This document shows positions 43,707 through 52,921 of a stretch of 53,568 bases of DNA, in pieces. The translations under genes and the position numbers were made by a program. The notes below the pieces were generated by a model. It did not search any database and was not told where the DNA came from. It was given only the letters and a program-made list of their open reading frames with translations. Origin of the DNA: CAVVEQ01 sp963747315 (lineage in GTDB: Bacteria > Chloroflexota > Anaerolineae > Anaerolineales > Anaerolineaceae). Position 1 is the stretch's first letter, and each line of letters starts with the position of its first letter. Location: assembly GCA_963747315.1 (NCBI GenBank), contig CAVVEQ010000018.1:1-53568 (forward strand). The letters run 5' to 3'.

Positions 43707-44912
43707 ATGCCTGCAATGAAACTAGAATTATCAAAATACCTTGAAGAATTGATCGTCGGTATCGGCCCGCGCTTGATCGGCTCCTCCGCCAACCAGGCGG
43801 CCGCGGATTACCTCCGCGACACCTTTTCTGCCGCCGGGCTGCAGTTGGAGGAACAGGCCTACCCCTGCACCGCATGGGACGTGCGATCCGCGCTCTTCGA
43901 AGCTGATGGCGTTCGCTACCCGGTGGAAGCCAATGTTTTCTCGCCCGCCTGCGATGTGCAGGGGGAGCTCCTCCCATTGGGCACCATCCCGGAGCTGGAA
44001 GCGGCCTCGATCGAGGGGAAGATCGTGCTCTTCTACGGTGAGTTGGCCAGCACCCAGATCTCGCCCAAATCCTGGTTCCTGCGCGGACCGGATGACGAGA
44101 AGATCTTCGACCTGCTGGTGAATGGCAAACCTGCCATCCTCATTGCTTCGCCCTGCAACTCCAGCGATTACGAGCAGGTCACCGAGGATTGGGACCTGCC
44201 CATCCCGGCTGCCACCCTGCCGCGCGAGGTGGTGCTGGAGCTCCTGCGTCACCCGCCCCTTTCTGTTCATCTGAAGCTGGATTGCGGCAACACCCCCTCC
44301 ACCGCCCGCAACATCGTCGCCCGTAAACCCTCACCCTCCCCTGTCAAGGTGGTCCTTTGCGCCCACTTCGATACCTTCCATGGCACCCCCGGCGCGCTGG
44401 ATAACGGCGCCAGCGTATGCGCCCTGCTTGCCCTGGCAGCTGATCTTGCCGGCACAGAGCTGCCATTTGCCCTGGAATTTGTTGCATTCAACGGCGAGGA
44501 GGCCCTGCCGATGGGTGATGATGAATACCTGCGCCGCGGGGGTGAAGCGGAGCTTGGCAATGTCCTCCTGGCGGTCAACATGGATGGAATCGGCGCATGG
44601 GTTGGGTCGAACAGCCTGGCGGTTTTCTCTGCTTCCGATGCACTTTTTGACTTCACAGATAAGGTTCAACAGAAATATCCTGGTGTTGTGCGCGTGGATC
44701 CCTGGCCGGAAAGCAATCATTCCACCTTTTCCATGCGCGGCGTGCCCAGCCTGGCATTCAGCGCGGTCGGCATCCGCCACCTGGCACACACCCCCGCCGA
44801 TAATATCGAACAGGTCAGCCCCGCCAAGATCGGCGAGGTGATCGCCATGGTGGAGGAGATCGTTACCGGGCTGGCAGGGAAACCCCTCGACTGGAGCCGC
44901 CCCAAAGGTTGA
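43707..44912 (+). CDS. M28-family zinc aminopeptidase
   Basis: 401 residues, no signal peptide. The two-zinc active site is visible: His/Asp in LCAHFDTFHGTPGALDNGAS, Glu-Glu in FNGEEAL, Asp in NMDGIGA and His in LAHTPADN. The N-terminal part holds an insert (about 45-180) resembling a PA-type substrate domain. It should remove N-terminal residues from peptides in the cytoplasm. Followed 3 bases later by the reductase gene. Confidence 0.87.
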   Translation: MPAMKLELSKYLEELIVGIGPRLIGSSANQAAADYLRDTFSAAGLQLEEQAYPCTAWDVRSALFEADGVRYPVEANVFSPACDVQGELLPLGTIPELEAASIEGKIVLFYGELASTQISPKSWFLRGPDDEKIFDLLVNGKPAILIASPCNSSDYEQVTEDWDLPIPAATLPREVVLELLRHPPLSVHLKLDCGNTPSTARNIVARKPSPSPVKVVLCAHFDTFHGTPGALDNGASVCALLALAADLAGTELPFALEFVAFNGEEALPMGDDEYLRRGGEAELGNVLLAVNMDGIGAWVGSNSLAVFSASDALFDFTDKVQQKYPGVVRVDPWPESNHSTFSMRGVPSLAFSAVGIRHLAHTPADNIEQVSPAKIGEVIAMVEEIVTGLAGKPLDWSRPKG

Positions 44913-44915
44913 GCT

Positions 44916-45449
44916 GTGGCAAATTACGTTTACATCGCTGCCAGCCTGGATAACTACATCGCCGCACCTGGCGGCGGATTGGACTGGCTGAACGAGATCC
45001 CCAACCCCACGCAGGGCGATTTCGGCTTCGCGGAATTCCTGAAGGGGATCGACGCGATTGTGATGGGGCGGAACACGTTCGAAACGGTGCTCGGTTTCGA
45101 TGCCTGGCCTTATTTCATCCCTGTTTTCGTCCTCAGCGGCTCCCTCAACGCCCTGCCAGAGAACGCTGCCGGAAAAGCAGAACTTATCCGCGGCGAGCCC
45201 GTCGAAGTGGTGCGGGCTTTGGGCACGAGAGGGTTTCACAACCTCTACGTGGATGGCGGCCGCACCATCCAGGGCTTCCTGGAGGCGGACCTGATCGACG
45301 AGATGATCATCACCCGCGTCCCCATTCTGCTGGGGGATGGTGTTCCCCTGTTTGGCAAGCTTCCGAAGGATTTGAATTTCCGCCTGGTGAAGACCGAACC
45401 GTTGAACGGGATACTGGTCAAGAGTACTTACCGCCGCTTGCGTCCATAA
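44916..45449 (+). CDS. Dihydrofolate reductase/RibD-C-family protein
   Basis: 177 residues, GTG start right after the M28 stop, so translation is coupled. Family features are YIAASLDNYIAAPGGGLDWL, DAIVMGRNTFETV and NLYVDGGRTIQGFLEADLIDE with the NADPH-binding Gly pair. It should be an NADPH-dependent reductase; whether the substrate is a folate, a pyrimidine or something else is not shown. Confidence 0.87.
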   Translation: MANYVYIAASLDNYIAAPGGGLDWLNEIPNPTQGDFGFAEFLKGIDAIVMGRNTFETVLGFDAWPYFIPVFVLSGSLNALPENAAGKAELIRGEPVEVVRALGTRGFHNLYVDGGRTIQGFLEADLIDEMIITRVPILLGDGVPLFGKLPKDLNFRLVKTEPLNGILVKSTYRRLRP

Positions 45450-45510
45450 ACGCCTGCCTTCTTCCGAATCTCCCCTAACCGAACCAGAACATCCCAATAA
45501 CTGCGTTCTT

Positions 45511-45535
45511 ATATATGTCATAATTTGACATATAT
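45511..45535. promoter_or_regulatory. Perfect 10-bp palindrome, likely WYL-regulator operator
   Basis: ATATATGTCA (45511-45520) and TGACATATAT (45526-45535) are exact arms around TAATT. It overlaps CATAAT (45519-45524) and TTGACA (45525-45530), i.e. promoter-like hexamers, and stands 35 bases before the regulator's start. Confidence 0.75.
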
Positions 45536-45570
45536 GCATGCTATCCTTTGATCGCCAGCAGGGACGAAAA

Positions 45571-46528
45571 ATGACCAACACTGCCACCCGATTGATCAGC
45601 CTGATCATGCTCCTCCAGAGCAAGCCCAATCGCAAAGCTTCCGAGCTTGCAGAAGAGCTGGGCGTCTCCATTCGCACGGTGCACCGCTATTTCGGCATGC
45701 TGGATGAACTGGGCATCCCGCTTTACTCGGAACGCGGACCGAACGGCGGGATTCTCACTGGTTCGAGGTTACAAAATGCCGCCGCTGGTGCTCCGCCCCG
45801 AGGAGGCTGTGGCTGTCGGGCTGGGCGCGACGCTGGTGGAGGAGATGTGGGGGGCGCTCTACCGGGATGCCGCCCGCGCGGCACTGACCAAGCTGGATGC
45901 GCTTTTACCCGATGATCAGCGCCAGGAGATCACCTGGGCGCGCCGCTCCCTGCTGGCCGCCGGGCTGCAGCGACCGGGAATTGAAGCCGCCTTCCCTGCC
46001 CTCGAGCTGCTCCGTTCCGCCCTTCGCCAGACCCGCCGAGTCAAGTTGATTTATGAAACCACAGGGAAGGCGGAACCCACCCGGCGGGATTTCGAGACCT
46101 ACACCCTGGTTTACCGTTGGGGGCGCTGGTACGCAGCCGGGTTCTGCCGCCTGCGCCAGGCCATGCGGCTTCTGCGGTTGGACCGCATCCGCGAGGTAAC
46201 CCTGCTGGAGGAGCGCTATGAAATTCCTGCGGATTACGACCCGCGCGCCTTCCTGGAAGCCTCGCTGCAGCCCGCCCCGGCACTGCTCGCCCGGCTGCGC
46301 TTCGCCCCGCAGGCGGCCGGCTTCGTGCGGGATGCCTCCATCGGCTGGAGCAATATCGCCGAGCTCCCCGATGGCAGCCTGGAAGCCACCCTGCCCGCAG
46401 CAGACCTGCAGTTCGCCGCCAGCATGGCCATCAGCTTTGGCCCGCTGGTTACCATCCTAGAGCCTCAAGAGTTGGTCGCCTTGGTAAAGGATTGGGCGCG
46501 CGGGATTGTTGATCGATACCCTGAGTAA
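45571..46528 (+). CDS. YafY-type HTH/WYL-domain regulator (one frameshift)
   Basis: Restored length 318 residues from ATG 45571. The N-terminal winged HTH is RLISLIMLLQSKPNRKASELAEELGVSIRTVHRYFGMLDELGIPL; the WYL domain (about 140-220) has VKLIYETTGKAEPTRRDFETYTLVYRWGRWYAAGFC, with YRWGRWYAAG in place of the WYL core; a C-terminal WCX-like part follows. An extra G in 45748-45750 breaks the frame; removing it gives NGGFSLVRGYKMPPLVL. A perfect palindrome lies in its promoter. It is followed by the GyrI-like gene 18 bases later. Confidence 0.88.
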
Positions 46529-46546
46529 AAAAGAAAGGAATACCAG

Positions 46547-47180
46547 ATGGTCACAAAATTAGATCTGAAGAAGGGATTGAAATACCTCTACAACCCTTCC
46601 GCGAAAGCAGTGGAAGAGGTGGAGGTGCCGGAGCTCAACTTTGCCATGGTGGATGGATTCATTCCGGCAGGGGGAAAGGTTTCTGATTCGCCGGAATTCA
46701 TGGACGCGATGACAGCTCTTTATGGCATCGCCTACACGCTCAAATTTACCATCAAGCAGCGCAGGGTGGAACCGGTGGATTACCCGGTGATGTCGCTGGA
46801 GGCACTCTGGTGGGTGGAGGGCGACGAATTTGAGTTCGGAAAGATCCAGGAATAGTACTTTCAACGCCATGATCCTGCAACCGGGGGCGGTCACCGCAGA
46901 TACATTCGCCGAATCGTTGGAGCAGCTAAAGAAAAAGAAACCCTCGCCTGGATTGGAAAAACTTCGCTTCGAACCTTCCCGGGAGGGAAGAAGCGTGCAG
47001 GTGCTGCACCTGGGACCCTATTCTGCCGAGCAGCGCACCATTGAGCGTATGAAGGTGTATATGAAGGAGCATGACCTGGTGCGCAACGGGCATCACCACG
47101 AGATCTACATGGGCGATCCCCGGCGGGCGGCGCCGGGAAAGTTGCGCACCATCCTGCGCCAACCGGTGAAGGAAGGGTAG
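46547..47180 (+). CDS. GyrI-like small-molecule-binding protein (one frameshift)
   Basis: Restored length 210 residues; AAAGGA precedes the ATG. The GyrI-like domain is seen in VEVPELNFAMVDGFIPAGGK, DYPVMSLEALWWVEGDEFEF and VLHLGPYSAEQRTIERMKVYMKEHDL, ending in HHEIYMGDPRRAAPGKLRTILRQPV. Such domains bind drugs or other small ligands. An inserted base at about 46851-46853 creates a stop; removing it gives KIQESTFNAMILQPGAVT. It is co-transcribed with the WYL regulator and may report a ligand to it, which is inference. Confidence 0.83.
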
Positions 47181-47279
47181 AATAAAAACGACCTGTCATG
47201 AAGGCTCCGGGGACCGGTCATGTGATTTCTCAGGCGTGAAGTCTTTCTCAGTTTCGTTTCGATTCAATTCCCTTTCCCT

Positions 47280-47308
47280 TTGGCAAAAAACCCATTCCAG
47301 CGCATAAT
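47280..47308 (+). promoter_or_regulatory. Candidate promoter for the FGGY kinase gene
   Basis: TTGGCA (47280-47285) and CATAAT (47303-47308) with a 17-base spacer precede the ATG by 28 bases. Confidence 0.65.
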
Positions 47309-47336
47309 ATATTCATCCCTTCCAGGAGGAACCACC

Positions 47337-48878
47337 ATGCCTGAAAACCTGCTTGCCATCGACCACGGGACTCAATCTGCGCGTGCGTTGCTCTTCGACC
47401 CGCGCGGCAACCTGCTCGCCCGGGAGCGCGTGCCCATCGAGCCCTACTACTCCACCGCCCCCGGCCTTGCCGAGCAGGACCCGGCTATCTTCTGGAACGC
47501 GCTCTGTTCCGCCTGCAAGGGTCTGATAAAGCAAAAGGGGGTGGATGCCTCCTCCATCGCCGCGGTCGCCCTCACCACCCAACGCTCCACGATGATCAAC
47601 CTGGATGCAAATGGCAAACCCCTGCGCCCGGCCATCGTCTGGCTGGACCAGCGCCGAGCCGAGGGGATGCCCCCGGTCGGCGGGCTGTGGGGCGCGGCAT
47701 TCAAGGTGGCGGGCGCCAGCGAAACTGTTGCCTACTTGCAGGCCGAGGCCGAGGCCAACTGGCTTTCCACCAACCAGCCCGAGATCTGGAAAGCCACCCG
47801 TCACTACGTTTTCCTCTCCGGTTATCTCGTCCACCTGCTCACCGGGCGGTTTGTCGATTCGGTCGGCAGCCAGGTGGGTTACGTCCCCTTCGACTATAAG
47901 TCCCAGCGCTGGGCCGCCTCCTCCGATTGGAAATGGCAGGCTATCCCGCTCGATCCCAACCTGCTGGTCGAGCTCATCCCCCAGGGTCAGGAGCTGGGGC
48001 GCATCACCCCTGAGGCCTCCGCGGCTACCGGCATCCCGGTGGGATTGCCGCTCGTCGCCGCCGCGGCCGATAAAGCTTGCGAGGTGATCGGTGCCGGTTC
48101 GCTGGACCCCTCCATCGCCTGCCTTTCCTACGGCACCACCGCCACCATCAACACCACCCATGATAAATACATCGAGGTCATCCCGCTCATTCCCCCCTAC
48201 CCCTCCGCCGTGCCCGGGCTCTACAGCTTCGAGATCCAGATCTATCGCGGCTACTGGATGGTGAGCTGGTTCAAGCAGGAGTTCGGCCTGCGCGAAGAGC
48301 GCATGGCTGCCGAAAAGGGAGTGGAACCTGAAGCGCTCTTTGACGAGCTGGTAAATTCTGTCCCGCCCGGTTCCCAGGGGCTTATACTGCAGCCCTACTG
48401 GTCCCCCGGCTTGCGCAGCCCGGGTCCCGAGGCGCGCGGTGCCATCATCGGATTTGGGGATGTGCATACCCGCGCCCACATCTACCGCGCCATTTTGGAA
48501 GGTCTGGCTTACGCCCTGCGCGAAGGTGCCGAGCGGACCGAGAAGCGCAGCAAGGTGAAGATCAAGGAGTTGCGCATTGCCGGCGGAGGCAGCCAGTCAC
48601 GGGCTGCCATGCAGCTCACCGCCGATATCTTCGGGCTGCCTACCGCGCGCCCGCATGTCTATGAAGCATCCGGCCTGGGTGCCGCCATCGATGCGGCAGT
48701 GGGCGTGAAGCTCCACCCCGATTTCAAATCCGCGGTTGAAGCAATGACCCGCGTGGGCGAGACCTTCGCTCCTGACCCGAAGAACCACCGGGTTTACGAT
48801 GAGCTTTACAAAGAGATCTATTTGAAAATGTACCCGAAGCTGCAGCCGTTTTATAAGAAGATCCGCCGGATTGGGTGA
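47337..48878 (+). CDS. FGGY-family carbohydrate kinase
   Basis: 513 residues from ATG 47337, preceded by CAGGAGG. It phosphorylates a sugar or polyol. The N-terminal AIDHGTQSARALLFD, ALTTQRSTMINLD and RPAIVWLDQRRAEG, and the C-terminal ELRIAGGGSQSRAAMQL and ASGLGAAIDAAVGV motifs define the family. It is not XylB (which is encoded at 19154-20644) and differs from glycerol kinase around the substrate pocket (PYYSTAPGLAEQDP). The substrate is unknown. Confidence 0.9.
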   Translation: MPENLLAIDHGTQSARALLFDPRGNLLARERVPIEPYYSTAPGLAEQDPAIFWNALCSACKGLIKQKGVDASSIAAVALTTQRSTMINLDANGKPLRPAIVWLDQRRAEGMPPVGGLWGAAFKVAGASETVAYLQAEAEANWLSTNQPEIWKATRHYVFLSGYLVHLLTGRFVDSVGSQVGYVPFDYKSQRWAASSDWKWQAIPLDPNLLVELIPQGQELGRITPEASAATGIPVGLPLVAAAADKACEVIGAGSLDPSIACLSYGTTATINTTHDKYIEVIPLIPPYPSAVPGLYSFEIQIYRGYWMVSWFKQEFGLREERMAAEKGVEPEALFDELVNSVPPGSQGLILQPYWSPGLRSPGPEARGAIIGFGDVHTRAHIYRAILEGLAYALREGAERTEKRSKVKIKELRIAGGGSQSRAAMQLTADIFGLPTARPHVYEASGLGAAIDAAVGVKLHPDFKSAVEAMTRVGETFAPDPKNHRVYDELYKEIYLKMYPKLQPFYKKIRRIG

Positions 48879-49052
48879 GGCCATTTAAATATATTAACCA
48901 GGTTGGAAGGATTTAAAGATAGAAAAAGAATACAGTATTTTTTCCTGATTCCCTTTATCCATATATCCAGTTTATCCATCGAGCTGAAAGAGTTCGTTGT
49001 TAGTGAAGCTTTTCCGCTATAATTCCGCAATCTTAAAATTGAGGGTACTGCC

Positions 49053-49886
49053 ATGACCGAAAAAACACGTTTTGCCATCATCGGAGCCGGGGTGATGGGA
49101 GAAGCCATCATCGCCGGTCTGCTGCGAAAAGAGATCACCGCCCCCGCCGGCGTCACCGCTGCCAGCCCGCGCTCGGCGCGCGGCGAGGAGCTGGTGGAGC
49201 GCTACAAGATCGGTTTCGCCGGTAACGCCGAAGCCGCTAAAACTGCGGATGTGGTCATTCTCTCGGTCAAGCCGCAGCGCCTGACCGCAGTGATGAAGGA
49301 CCTGCGCGGGGTCATCCCGCCCACCTCGTTGGTCATCTCCATCATCGCCGGCGCAAAGGTTGCCGCCCTTCAAAACGGATTGAGTCACCGCGCCGTGATT
49401 CGCGCCATGCCCAACACTCCGGCGCAGATCGGCGAGGGCATCGCGGTGTGGACCGCCGCGCCTGAGGTTACGGAAAAACAGCGTGAGCTGGCATCGCGAA
49501 TCCTGAACGCGCTGGGCGAGGAGATCTTCGTGGAGGACGAGAATTACCTGGATATGGCAACCGCCCTTTCCGGCACAGGTCCGGCGTATGTGTTCCTCTT
49601 CATGGAAGCCATGATCGACGCGGGCGTGCACCTGGGCTTTCCGCGGCGCATCGCCGAGCAGCTGGTCACCGCCACCCTGCGCGGCTCGGTGGATTACTAC
49701 GCCGGGCGCAAGCAGCACGCCGCCAGCCTGCGTAACGAGGTCACCTCCCCGGGCGGCACATCCGCCGAGGCGATCTATTACCTGGAAAAGGCCGGCTTCC
49801 GCACCGCCATCTCGCGCGCGGTGTGGGCTGCCTACGAGCGCAGCCAGGCGCTGGGCGCCGGCAAGGATGCCCAGAAACCCGAATAG
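49053..49886 (+). CDS. proC: Pyrroline-5-carboxylate reductase
   Basis: 277 residues. It reduces pyrroline-5-carboxylate to proline with NAD(P)H, the last step of proline synthesis. The nucleotide loop is IIGAGVMGEAII, and the substrate-binding end carries NTPAQIGEGIAVW, ALSGTGPAYVFLFMEA and LRNEVTSPGGTSAEAI. Length is usual for ProC. A TATAAT box lies at 49018-49023. Confidence 0.95.
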   Translation: MTEKTRFAIIGAGVMGEAIIAGLLRKEITAPAGVTAASPRSARGEELVERYKIGFAGNAEAAKTADVVILSVKPQRLTAVMKDLRGVIPPTSLVISIIAGAKVAALQNGLSHRAVIRAMPNTPAQIGEGIAVWTAAPEVTEKQRELASRILNALGEEIFVEDENYLDMATALSGTGPAYVFLFMEAMIDAGVHLGFPRRIAEQLVTATLRGSVDYYAGRKQHAASLRNEVTSPGGTSAEAIYYLEKAGFRTAISRAVWAAYERSQALGAGKDAQKPE

Positions 49887-49908
49887 CCCTGGCGTGTCAG
49901 ATAATAAA

Positions 49909-49934
49909 AACTCCGGAGTGTTTGCTCCGGAGTT
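49909..49934. terminator. Bidirectional terminator after proC
   Basis: AACTCCGGAG (49909-49918) and CTCCGGAGTT (49925-49934) pair over 6 bases, with GATTTTT behind on the plus strand and AATAAAAA in front. It can end proC and the convergent beta-helix gene. Confidence 0.9.
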
Positions 49935-49954
49935 GATTTTTAATCATCGTGCTA

Positions 49955-51702
49955 CTACTGGATCGGTACCATCGTCAGCACATACGTACCGGGCTTGCTC
50001 GCGTAGGTGTAAGCCGTCCCGCCGCCCACCGCGGTCGACATCGGCTCCCAGCTGGAGGTGGCCGGGTCAAAATGCTGGATCACCAGGCGCATTCCGCCGG
50101 GCAGGACGAACCCCTCAGGTAGGTAGAAGCGCACCAGCATGTAGCCGATCAGCGATTCGACGGCTGTACCATCCGGGTTTGTGATCGCAAGGTTAAATCC
50201 CCAGGGGATCAGTTTGGCGCCTTCTGGCAATGGCGCGGGCAGGGTGCCTTCATTTAGCGGGGTGTAGACTGCGCTGCTGCCGCTGGGGGCAGAACCGGAG
50301 GTCAGGGCGGTGAGCTGCACTAGGCGCTCTTTCTCCTCCTGCTGTTCGTAGAGCTTGAAGACGGTGGAGTACCCGGGCTTGATCTCGGTGGTGCCATTCC
50401 CCTCACCCACCTTTACGATCACCACCTGGGTGTTGCCCTCAGCGGGTTTCTCTTCTTCGCCGCTGGAACCGCCACCTTTACAGGAGGGACAGAACTCAGA
50501 GCACGGGGCGGTTTGCTCTACTACCTCGTTTTGAGATAGCGGAACAAAATCGATAAGACCGTTTCCAGAGATGTAATTGCTTGCTGTATAGATAGTAGCG
50601 ATGTTTCTGCTACCAGTCCATAGCTGCTATTTCCCGAAACTTTGTTACACCACAAAACAATATCCCCCGTGGGTGGAAATCCATTTCCACCCAGCGTACC
50701 CGGTGTTTTGAGGTATATCCCTCCACCACCAATTTCCGGAAACTGTGTATCCACGCCGGCGTTATTCTTAGCCTGGTTGCAGACCATGAATATATTATCT
50801 GCGGAATCTACAACGAGACCGGTGCCCTGGTTGTTGTTGAATTGGGATTGGTAGATGAAAACACCGAAGGCTCCGGAGGTTACCGTGTTTCCTGCCCCGT
50901 TATCATTTGCCTTGACGGCATCCAGCGAAACCAATCCCGAATTTTGAATCATCAACCCTGCACCGGCATTGTTTGAGAATTCACTATTTATAACGGTAAT
51001 TTCGTCACCGCGATCGCTTGAAAAAGTAAACGCCGCATCTGGTGTGGCCTCTACCTCGGGTAAATTTGGATTTGATTCCACGACACCATTCAGAACAAAA
51101 TTCTCCATAGAGAAGAACCGCATATTGTTTACAACCATTCTTCTGTTCAGTGTTGTTTTTCCCACAACCTCCCCGGTTGAAATATCCACACCGCCAATTA
51201 ACGTCAGCGATCGGTATTCCTGGTTGTCGAAGAAATCACCATCGATGAATATCGGTTCCGGCGTCAGATCGGTGTAAGCCGCTTCAACATAGATGGTGCT
51301 GAAATCAAATCCATAGGCGGCATCGATCGCCTCATCGATCGTGGCATAATGGACGCACGCGGGATCTCCCCAGGAAGCTCCGGTTGGACACAAAACCGGA
51401 TCACCTGTGACATATGAATTTGCCGTAGCTTCCTCCACCATCGGCAGCGCCATGCCGGCAGGGTCGACCGGGACAACCACCACGCCCTCCGGCGCCTGCT
51501 CGGCCACTTCCTCCACGGTCATTTCAACTTCCACTAGTGGTGGCGATTCCTCCTGGGCAGCAGGCACCTCTTCGGTGACCGGTGTTTCAGGCGGCGCGGG
51601 GTCCTCGCCCTCCGCCATCACCGCGCCGAGCGGGAAGGCAGAAAAGAGCAGCGCCAGGATCACCGCCGCGGTAAACAGGGTTAAACGGGATTTTATAAAC
51701 AT
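49955..51702 (-). CDS. Exported right-handed beta-helix protein (one frameshift)
   Basis: Restored length 582 residues; ATG preceded by AGAGGAGG. A signal peptide (LTLFTAAVILALLFSAFPLGAVMA) and a Glu/Pro/Val spacer lead to a parallel beta-helix (about 130-400) built of short repeats such as EFSNNAGAGLMIQNSGLVSL, QFNNNQGTGLVVDSADNIFM and CNKVSGNSSYGLVAE. A Cys motif CSEFCPSCKGGG links it to a C-terminal beta domain (VIVKVGEGNGTTEIKPGYST...). A missing base near 50601 shifts the frame; adding one gives ...VAETIATIYTASNYISGNGL... The helix fold often binds or cuts polysaccharide, but no catalytic residues are recognised. Confidence 0.8.
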
Positions 51703-51766
51703 GATTGCCTCCTCTTAAAATGGAAAAAGAAAAAGAGCGTTTCGCCCCCAAAAAGGGTACATTAAT

Positions 51767-51795
51767 ATTGTATATACATGCTGGAGTTGTTACAA
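51767..51795 (-). promoter_or_regulatory. Candidate promoter for the beta-helix gene
   Basis: On the minus strand TTGTAA (51795-51790) and TACAAT (51772-51767) are 17 bases apart and 65 bases before the ATG. The remaining gap up to 51946 is very A/T-rich and shows nothing else. Confidence 0.65.
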
Positions 51796-51946
51796 CCCAC
51801 CTTTCAAAACCGTAAGGAGGTCGTAAGATCCCCTTTTTTGTCATAAAACGGATAATACCTTGTTTATATTAATTTATATATTTAATTTATTATTTATCTT
51901 ACGAAATCAGACTTGTGCAATCTCCCGGATATTCCTCCAGCTAGGT

Positions 51947-52862
51947 TTATTTATAAGTCACAAAAACCGCAGCTAGCGCTAGGATCGATCCATCGGCGGG
52001 GCTGGTATCCACCACCTCCACGCGCACCTCACCCGAAGGCACCGAGGCCGCTGCCAGGTCCACCTGTCCGTTGAAGGACCCCGGTCCGCCCATTTCCTCC
52101 GCATCCACCGCCAGCGGCCCAGCCGAGACCTGCACCCCGCCGGCATCATAGAGGTTCACCACCAGGTTGTTTTCAAACGGTGCAACGGTCACGCTGCCGC
52201 TCAGCGGCATGGGGCTGGTAACCTCGCTGCCGGGAGCAGGCACATCAATGGCAATGGAGCGTATCCGGCCGTCGGCGGTCTGCGAGGAAACACCCATCAA
52301 GACCAATCCCAAATCCTGAATGTATTCGTACGTGCGGGTTTGCGCCTGGCTGGGGCAGCAATGCGGGTCGTTGGGACCTTGAACAAGCAACGAAACACTC
52401 ACCGCGCCAACCGTGATCGTGACCGACTGCACCTGTACGCGGTCGCCCAGGCTCGCCCCCTTTTGTGGGCTGGCTCCTTCCGGGGTGGCAAGTACCGGCA
52501 CAAGTGAAATGAAAGTTCCGCTGCCTCCGAAGTTTTCGGCCAGAACAACGACTGCGTCGGTTATCCCGTCGCCGTTCAGGTCTCCGAAAGCGATGGGGGG
52601 AGTGATGGTCGCCATCACGTAATCCGCTCCCTGCCCGGCTTCGTACTTGCCATTGGAAAGCTGCACTGTCTGCTGGCCATCCCGGACGGAATAGGAACCG
52701 TTCATAACAGCTTCTTCGGTCACCGGCTGGGTTGCGACGGTGGGGGTCGCCTCCGGGAGCGGCGCTGCCGTGGGAGCCGCGGGAACGGGAGTTGGTTGGG
52801 CGCAGGCCGCGAATAGAGAACAATCAGGCCGGAAAAATTATTCTTCGGATATTCGTCTGCAT
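51947..52862 (-). CDS. Lipoprotein with Gmad2-type Ig domain (two frameshifts in the signal region)
   Basis: Restored length 305 residues. The true start is likely ATG 52862 (AGAGG in front). Adding one base in the A-run 52833-52837 and one near 52814 rebuilds MQTNIRRIIFSGLIVLLFAA followed by the lipobox Cys and QPTPVPAAPT; without them the signal is lost. The middle has a Ca-binding-like FG-GAP motif (AFGDLNGDGITDAVVV), and the C-terminal 95 residues are a Gmad2-like Ig domain (DVPAPGSEVTSPMPLSGSVTV..., VVNLYDAGGVQV). It is a surface lipoprotein of unknown role. Confidence 0.72.
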
Positions 52863-52921
52863 TTTTACCTCTTCTTGCTATATGGCTAACCGGATTTTAC
52901 CATTTTCGTTTGCTGCACCGG

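Noticed and set aside
44331..45677. 448-codon open frame on the minus strand
   Set aside because: Antisense to the M28 peptidase and the reductase, both of which have clear active-site motifs.
47313..48479. 388-codon open frame on the minus strand
   Set aside because: Antisense to the FGGY kinase; Gly/His/Asp-rich composition without domains.
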